45,671 bases of DNA, taken from the NCBI GenBank assembly GCA_902537215.1, contig CACBAM010000016.1, forward strand, positions 1 to 45,671, read 5' to 3'. Below the pieces are notes generated by a model. That model saw only the letters and a list, made by a program, of their open reading frames with translations, ran no database searches and was not told the origin of the DNA. The stretch is from an uncultured Alphaproteobacteria bacterium. GTDB taxonomy: Bacteria; Pseudomonadota; Alphaproteobacteria; Rhodobacterales; Rhodobacteraceae. A program made the position numbers and the translations under genes. Position 1 is the first letter of the stretch; every line of letters starts with the position of its first letter. Below, one piece after another: positions 41,575-45,671 of the stretch.

Positions 41575-42858
41575 ATGAATAAGAATATTTCTCTAAAAGA
41601 GTGGCAAAGCCGAGCACAGAAGGTACTTCCAGGTGCCGGCTTCGGTAATTTCGACCCTAATATCAGTCTAAAAAGAGGTTTAGGTTCACGAGTATGGGAC
41701 GAAGATAATAAAGAATATATAGATTTTTTGATTGGTTCAGGGCCAATGATACTGGGCCATGGAAATGAAGAAGTATTAGATGCTATAAGAGCACAACTCA
41801 GTGAAGGCCTTACTTTTTTTACCAATAATTCAAAAGGAGTTGAGTTAGCTGAAGAAATTTGTAGCGCAGTGAAATGTGCCGATCAGATTAGATTTGTAAG
41901 CTCTGGAGGTGAAGCTGATATGTATGCGATGCGATTGGCGAGAGCACATACAGGTAGAAATAAAATCCTCAAGTTTGAGGGAGGGTATCATGGGATGAGT
42001 GGAGACTCATTGATGAGTCTTGCACCTAACAAAATGGTAAATTTTCCATTAGCAGTACCGGACTCAGCGGGAATACCTGAAGCCGTTAGAGATGATATCT
42101 TGGTCGCACCATTCAACGATCCTCAAGTCGCTACGGAAATAATGAATGAGTATTCAGATCAAATTGCTGGGGTAATTGTAGAACCACTTCAAAGAATTAT
42201 TCCGCCAATAAAAGGATTTTTAGAGCATCTGAAGGCTGAAACAAAAAAAATTGGTGCGCTTTTGATTTTTGACGAAATAGTAACTGGTTTTAGGCTAGCC
42301 TACGGCGGTGCACAAGAGCTGTACGGCGTAGTGCCTGATTTATGCACACTTGGGAAGATCATTGGAGGTGGCTTACCTCTGGCGGCTATTGCCGGTGAGA
42401 AAGAAATTATGAATCATTTTGATAAAAATATTGTTGGCGAAGAAAAGTTTACTTTCCAAATCGGTACCCTTAGTGGAAACCCATTGGCAGCAGTAGCTGG
42501 TTTAAAAACGATGGAAATACTTAGAAGAGATGGTGCTTATAATAAGATAAGAGAAAACGGGCAGTTTTTAATCGATAGCATTACAAAACATCTTAATAGT
42601 AATAATATAGAGTTTCAAATTGTTGGTGATCCTACACTTTTCGATATAATTTTTTCTGAAACACCTGTTATTAATTACCGTGATACAAAGAAAAATAAAG
42701 CTGAATATTCAAAAACTTTCAATCAAATAGTTAGAGAACTCGGAATACTCAAAGCCGATGCCAAACTTTATACACACCTTGCGCTTACCGAAGAAGATCT
42801 TCAGAAAACTGATAGCGCATTTAAAAAAGCGGCTGAGGGCATTGCAGCACTATCCTAA
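41575..42858 (+). CDS. Class III aminotransferase (glutamate-1-semialdehyde aminomutase-like)
   Basis: A 427-residue fold-type I PLP enzyme. The PLP lysine is in TLGKIIGGGLP (Lys261), with IFDEIVTGFR (Asp233) and the GGYHGMSGD loop. The fold resembles glutamate-1-semialdehyde aminomutase, but many such proteins are omega-aminotransferases acting on beta-alanine, 4-aminobutyrate or similar. Coming after a ureidopropionase-type pathway, a beta-alanine or 3-aminoisobutyrate-type substrate is my inference. It is 17 nt after the terminator stem and 15 nt before the class V enzyme. Confidence 0.88.
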   Translation: MNKNISLKEWQSRAQKVLPGAGFGNFDPNISLKRGLGSRVWDEDNKEYIDFLIGSGPMILGHGNEEVLDAIRAQLSEGLTFFTNNSKGVELAEEICSAVKCADQIRFVSSGGEADMYAMRLARAHTGRNKILKFEGGYHGMSGDSLMSLAPNKMVNFPLAVPDSAGIPEAVRDDILVAPFNDPQVATEIMNEYSDQIAGVIVEPLQRIIPPIKGFLEHLKAETKKIGALLIFDEIVTGFRLAYGGAQELYGVVPDLCTLGKIIGGGLPLAAIAGEKEIMNHFDKNIVGEEKFTFQIGTLSGNPLAAVAGLKTMEILRRDGAYNKIRENGQFLIDSITKHLNSNNIEFQIVGDPTLFDIIFSETPVINYRDTKKNKAEYSKTFNQIVRELGILKADAKLYTHLALTEEDLQKTDSAFKKAAEGIAALS

Positions 42859-42873
42859 TTTAAACAAGAACAC

Positions 42874-44007
42874 ATGATCCCTTGCCAAAGACATCTTTTT
42901 GATATTCCTGAAGACGTCGCATATTTAAACACCGCATACATGTCCCCACTTTTGAACAGTGTCGTCACTGCTATAGATAGCGGAAGTCGTTTAAAAGCCA
43001 ATCCCTGGAAACTCAAGATAAGCAATTTTTTTGATGATATAGAAGAGGCTCGAGATTTATTTTCAAACCTTATGCATACAGTTGGAACCAATATAGCTAT
43101 TATTCCATCTGCTTCTTATGGTGTTCAGACTGCCGCAAAAAATTTACAAATTTCAGCGGGCTCAAAAATACTTGTTCTATCTGATCAGTTTCCATCTAAT
43201 GTCTATCCATGGCGGCGCATTGCTGAGCAAAAAGGTGCTGAGATCAAAACTGTAAATGTCCCTGATGGTGAAGCAGCCACAGATTATATAATCGACGCTT
43301 TAGATGAACGGGTTAGCGTTTGCGCCACTGCAAATGTATTATGGACAAATGGATCATTGATAGATTTAGAAAAAGTGAAAGCAAAATGCTTAGAATGTAA
43401 AACCGAACTTGTTATTGATCTTACGCAATCAGCAGGTGCTTTTGATATAGACCTAAGTAAAATAGATCCTGCTTTTGCAATTGTAGCAAATTATAAGTGG
43501 ATGCTTGGCCCCTACTCAACTGGATTTCTTTATGTTTCTCCTAAATTCCATAATGGGGAGCCACTTGAAGAAGGCTGGATAACTAGAAAAAACAGTAAGG
43601 ATTTTGCAAACCTCGTCGATTACCAGGATTATTATGAACCTGGAGCAATAAGGTATGATATGGGGCAAAGATCAAATTTTTCTCTTATTCCCGGTGTACT
43701 AGAGTCGCTGCGTCAAATACAGAAATGGGGTATACCCAACATTCAGAGCACTCTCTATAACTCCAATCTTAATCTCTGTAAAAAGCTTAGCGATTTGGGG
43801 TTGCAAATTCCAAGGCCTGAAAACAGAGGCCCTCATTTTATAGGTGCAAAACTGCCTTCTAAAGCTCCAAAAAATATTCTTGAAACTTTAGCAGAAAACC
43901 AAATATTTGTTTCTGAAAGAGGTGGCAATTTAAGAATTACACCTCACTTATGGAATAATTCAACTGATTTTGAACGTTTTACTGAAACGTTAAAGAAAAT
44001 ACTGTAA
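42874..44007 (+). CDS. Class V aminotransferase-fold PLP enzyme
   Basis: A 377-residue fold-type I PLP enzyme of the class V (cysteine desulfurase-like) group. The lysine is in ANYKWMLGPYSTGFLYV (Lys208), with LVIDLTQSAGAFDID (Asp182, Gln185) for PLP contacts. The C-terminal RGGNLRITPHLWN end is like kynureninase/isopenicillin epimerase-type members. I see no active-site Cys loop of true desulfurases, so it is more likely an aminotransferase, lyase or epimerase. It directly follows the class III enzyme and may act in the same pathway. Confidence 0.85.
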   Translation: MIPCQRHLFDIPEDVAYLNTAYMSPLLNSVVTAIDSGSRLKANPWKLKISNFFDDIEEARDLFSNLMHTVGTNIAIIPSASYGVQTAAKNLQISAGSKILVLSDQFPSNVYPWRRIAEQKGAEIKTVNVPDGEAATDYIIDALDERVSVCATANVLWTNGSLIDLEKVKAKCLECKTELVIDLTQSAGAFDIDLSKIDPAFAIVANYKWMLGPYSTGFLYVSPKFHNGEPLEEGWITRKNSKDFANLVDYQDYYEPGAIRYDMGQRSNFSLIPGVLESLRQIQKWGIPNIQSTLYNSNLNLCKKLSDLGLQIPRPENRGPHFIGAKLPSKAPKNILETLAENQIFVSERGGNLRITPHLWNNSTDFERFTETLKKIL

Positions 44008-44016
44008 AAATAATTT

Positions 44017-44601
44017 TCATCTTTCCATATGCGTTTCCAAAATGCATCTTTGGTCATTATTTATTGGAGAATTAACATATTTGCTGACTGGGTGAGACTT
44101 AATGTTTTTTAATAAATTAGAGGAAGAAATTCTTTGCCTGTTTGTAAGCCAATGAGATATTTCCATCCGGTCTAAGAGCATAGGCTGTCTGTGGTGAATA
44201 TTAGCCAAGCTTGGGTGGGCATCAATCGTGACTATAGCTGCTCCAGAAGCATTTTTAATACCGGCAAAATAAAAAATTTCATTATTAGCATGAATTAATA
44301 TTGGATGCTTTTCACCCGTAGAGTTTTTTTGCCATTCAAACCACCCATCCGCGACAAATACGCAAGTTTCATAATTCTTAAAACTCGGTTTAATATCCAA
44401 ACTTTCATATTTAGCATTTATTAGATTCATGGGCTTTTTTGCCCAAATAGGAGAATAACCCCACTCTAAAAAATCTGGCCTCATCTCCTGATTTAAAATT
44501 AATGTGTAGTGTGAGGGGGCAATATTGTAGGACGGTTCAATTAAAACATTATGAAAGTCTTTAACATCTGTAAAATTTGAAAGTACAAACCTTCCACACA
44601 T
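44017..44601 (-). CDS. SOS response-associated peptidase / abasic-site shield (SRAP, YedK)
   Basis: A 194-residue SRAP domain protein that forms a thiazolidine crosslink with abasic sites in single-stranded DNA. The catalytic Cys2 is in MCGRFVL. The family's NIAPSH, the ADGWFEWQ glutamate and the HHRQPMLL histidine are all present. Length is at the low end of the family (about 190-220). The gene lies between convergent class V and divergent EamA genes and is not obviously in an operon. Confidence 0.93.
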   Translation of the reverse strand: MCGRFVLSNFTDVKDFHNVLIEPSYNIAPSHYTLILNQEMRPDFLEWGYSPIWAKKPMNLINAKYESLDIKPSFKNYETCVFVADGWFEWQKNSTGEKHPILIHANNEIFYFAGIKNASGAAIVTIDAHPSLANIHHRQPMLLDRMEISHWLTNRQRISSSNLLKNIKSHPVSKYVNSPINNDQRCILETHMER

Positions 44602-44670
44602 TGTTACCCCTAATATTAAACTTTGACCATTTGTGTAAAAAAGAATAACAACAAAGCAGAAAGAAGATAA

Positions 44671-45552
44671 ATGAAAAATCTACAGGCAATTTTTTGGATG
44701 GTAGTTACTACACTGCTTTTTGCGATTGTTACGGGCATAGTAAGATATATTGGTAGTGATATTCCTGCGCCTGTAGCTGCATTTATTCGATACATAATTA
44801 GCACGCTATTCTTTATTCCATTAATACTAAAAATGTTCATTTTAGAACGAAATAGAAGCAATAGACGGGTTTATTGGTTTAGGGGTTTAGCTCACGGTTT
44901 TGGAGTAATTCTTTGGTTTTTTGCAATGGCGAGAATTCCCGTCTCTGAAGTTACTGCAATAGGCTATATAACTCCAATTTTTGTTTCAATAGCTGCATTT
45001 ATTTTTTTAAAGGAAACCTTTTCTATGAGTATTATTGGTGCATTAGTTGTTTGCATGATAGGCATGGTTATAATTATAAGACCCACAACTAGTGGAATAG
45101 CGATAGGTCAGTTATCGATGATAATAGCTACACTGTTTTTTGCTGGATCATATATATTAGCAAAAAAATTATCAGCAACAGAGAGCACTTTGGAAATTCT
45201 TGTTGCACTGAACTTCATTGTGACCCTTACCTTAGCTCCATTTGCAATAGCTTTTTGGGTAACCCCAAGCCTTCAAGAAGTATTATTTTTGGGTATTGTG
45301 GCATTTTTTGCCACTGCCGGACATTTCACAATGACCATGGCTCTAAAGCTGGCTCCTATTACAATTACTCAACCTATCTCCTATGTCCAAATAGTTTGGG
45401 CATCCTGTATAGGATTTATTTTCTTTGGAGAAACAATTAGTTTATGGTTCACTATAGGCGCTGCATTGATCATACTATCATCATTTTATGTAACATACAC
45501 CTCCTCTGCCGATCAGAATAAGGATTTAAATACTCTGATAACCAAAAACTAA
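44671..45552 (+). CDS. EamA/DMT family transporter
   Basis: A 293-residue ten-helix permease with two EamA repeats. IFWMVVTTLLFAIVTGIVRYIG, PAPVAAFIRYIIS, AMARIPVSEVTAIGYITPIFVSIAAFIFLKE in the first repeat and MALKLAPITITQPISYVQIVWASCIGFIFFGE in the second are typical. Substrate unknown. It is divergent from the SRAP gene by 69 bp. It is not closely similar in its loops to the EamA protein at 34278-35189, so the two are probably not recent duplicates. Confidence 0.88.
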   Translation: MKNLQAIFWMVVTTLLFAIVTGIVRYIGSDIPAPVAAFIRYIISTLFFIPLILKMFILERNRSNRRVYWFRGLAHGFGVILWFFAMARIPVSEVTAIGYITPIFVSIAAFIFLKETFSMSIIGALVVCMIGMVIIIRPTTSGIAIGQLSMIIATLFFAGSYILAKKLSATESTLEILVALNFIVTLTLAPFAIAFWVTPSLQEVLFLGIVAFFATAGHFTMTMALKLAPITITQPISYVQIVWASCIGFIFFGETISLWFTIGAALIILSSFYVTYTSSADQNKDLNTLITKN

Positions 45553-45605
45553 TCTTTGTATCAGTTAACGTCGCTTTTATCATCAAGAAGGGTTATGATT
45601 AGTTG

Positions 45606-45671
45606 ATGAAAAATTCTGACAAAATTCTTTATTCGGTTAGTGGTAACATAGCCAAACTTACTATTAATAGA
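45606..45671 (+). CDS. 5' fragment of an enoyl-CoA hydratase/isomerase-like gene
   Basis: The last 66 bases of the window are an open ATG frame of 22 codons, cut by the window end. The residues include LYSVSGNIAKLTINR, which matches the start of crotonase-fold proteins (usually ...G.ia.itlNRP). The start has an upstream gap of 53 bp after the EamA gene. Only the N-terminus is visible, so reaction and substrate cannot be stated. Confidence 0.6.
   Translation, partial: MKNSDKILYSVSGNIAKLTINR

Noticed and set aside
1..45671. CRISPR arrays, tRNA or rRNA genes, insertion sequences, prophage
   Set aside because: No regular direct repeats, tRNA cloverleaf-like CCA-proximal motifs, transposase or phage structural genes were found by reading intergenic gaps and proteins.

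Overview
The window reads as chromosomal DNA of a low-GC (upper thirties percent, judged by eye) marine-type alphaproteobacterium. The evidence is the dacA-tmk-holB-tatD-MBL hydrolase block, a phosphatidylcholine synthase, a long-form ribosome hibernation factor, a pseudoazurin and many small catabolic cassettes packed with overlapping or abutting genes. TTG and GTG starts are fairly common. I see no tRNA, rRNA, CRISPR array, insertion sequence or prophage. No stretch over 300 bases lacks a gene; the two longest intergenic gaps are 28884-29162, which holds a small ORF with a terminator, and 19640-19899, which holds inverted repeats.

Layout: 1-3400 has a small secreted protein, a GST/SDR gene pair, a lone short flagellin and an MhpD-like hydratase. 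3400-8100 has an L-2-amino-thiazoline-4-carboxylate hydrolase-type protein, an alpha/beta hydrolase fused to a multi-spanning membrane domain, an FAD monooxygenase, a stand-alone PD-(D/E)XK nuclease and a YceI protein. 8100-13200 is an oxidative degradation cassette (old-yellow-enzyme reductase, cytochrome P450, SCP2-type thiolase, converging with an acyl-CoA synthetase). 13300-18700 is the conserved housekeeping block, unusual in lacking metG between holB and tatD, plus an AEC transporter. 18700-27100 mixes Sel1-repeat proteins, an SDR, an aminotransferase, hpf, threonine dehydratase, pcs, pseudoazurin and a DUF2237 protein. 27100-30500 has a 4-hydroxybenzoate hydroxylase (pobA) overlapping a deaminase. 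Just upstream of pobA lies a 26-codon ORF with a perfect Shine-Dalgarno and a textbook intrinsic terminator that ends almost at the pobA start codon.

30676-44007 is the most striking region. Three genes of coenzyme F420 metabolism (cofD, cofE, npdG) and one F420-type luciferase-like oxidoreductase run in one direction into a DMT transporter, an M20-family N-carbamoyl amidohydrolase, a dihydropyrimidinase/hydantoinase, a complete ABC importer with an NMT1/THI5-like binding protein, a strong terminator, and then two PLP enzymes. No classical dihydropyrimidine dehydrogenase or Rut gene is present. I infer an F420H2-linked reductive route for a pyrimidine, hydantoin or related cyclic ureide: import, ring reduction by the luciferase-like enzyme with F420 recycled by NpdG, ring opening, decarbamoylation, and transamination of the amino acid released. 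The FO synthase and CofC/FbiD-type steps needed to build F420 are not in the window.

The right end has an SRAP/YedK DNA-crosslink protein, a second EamA transporter and the first 22 codons of an enoyl-CoA hydratase-like gene.
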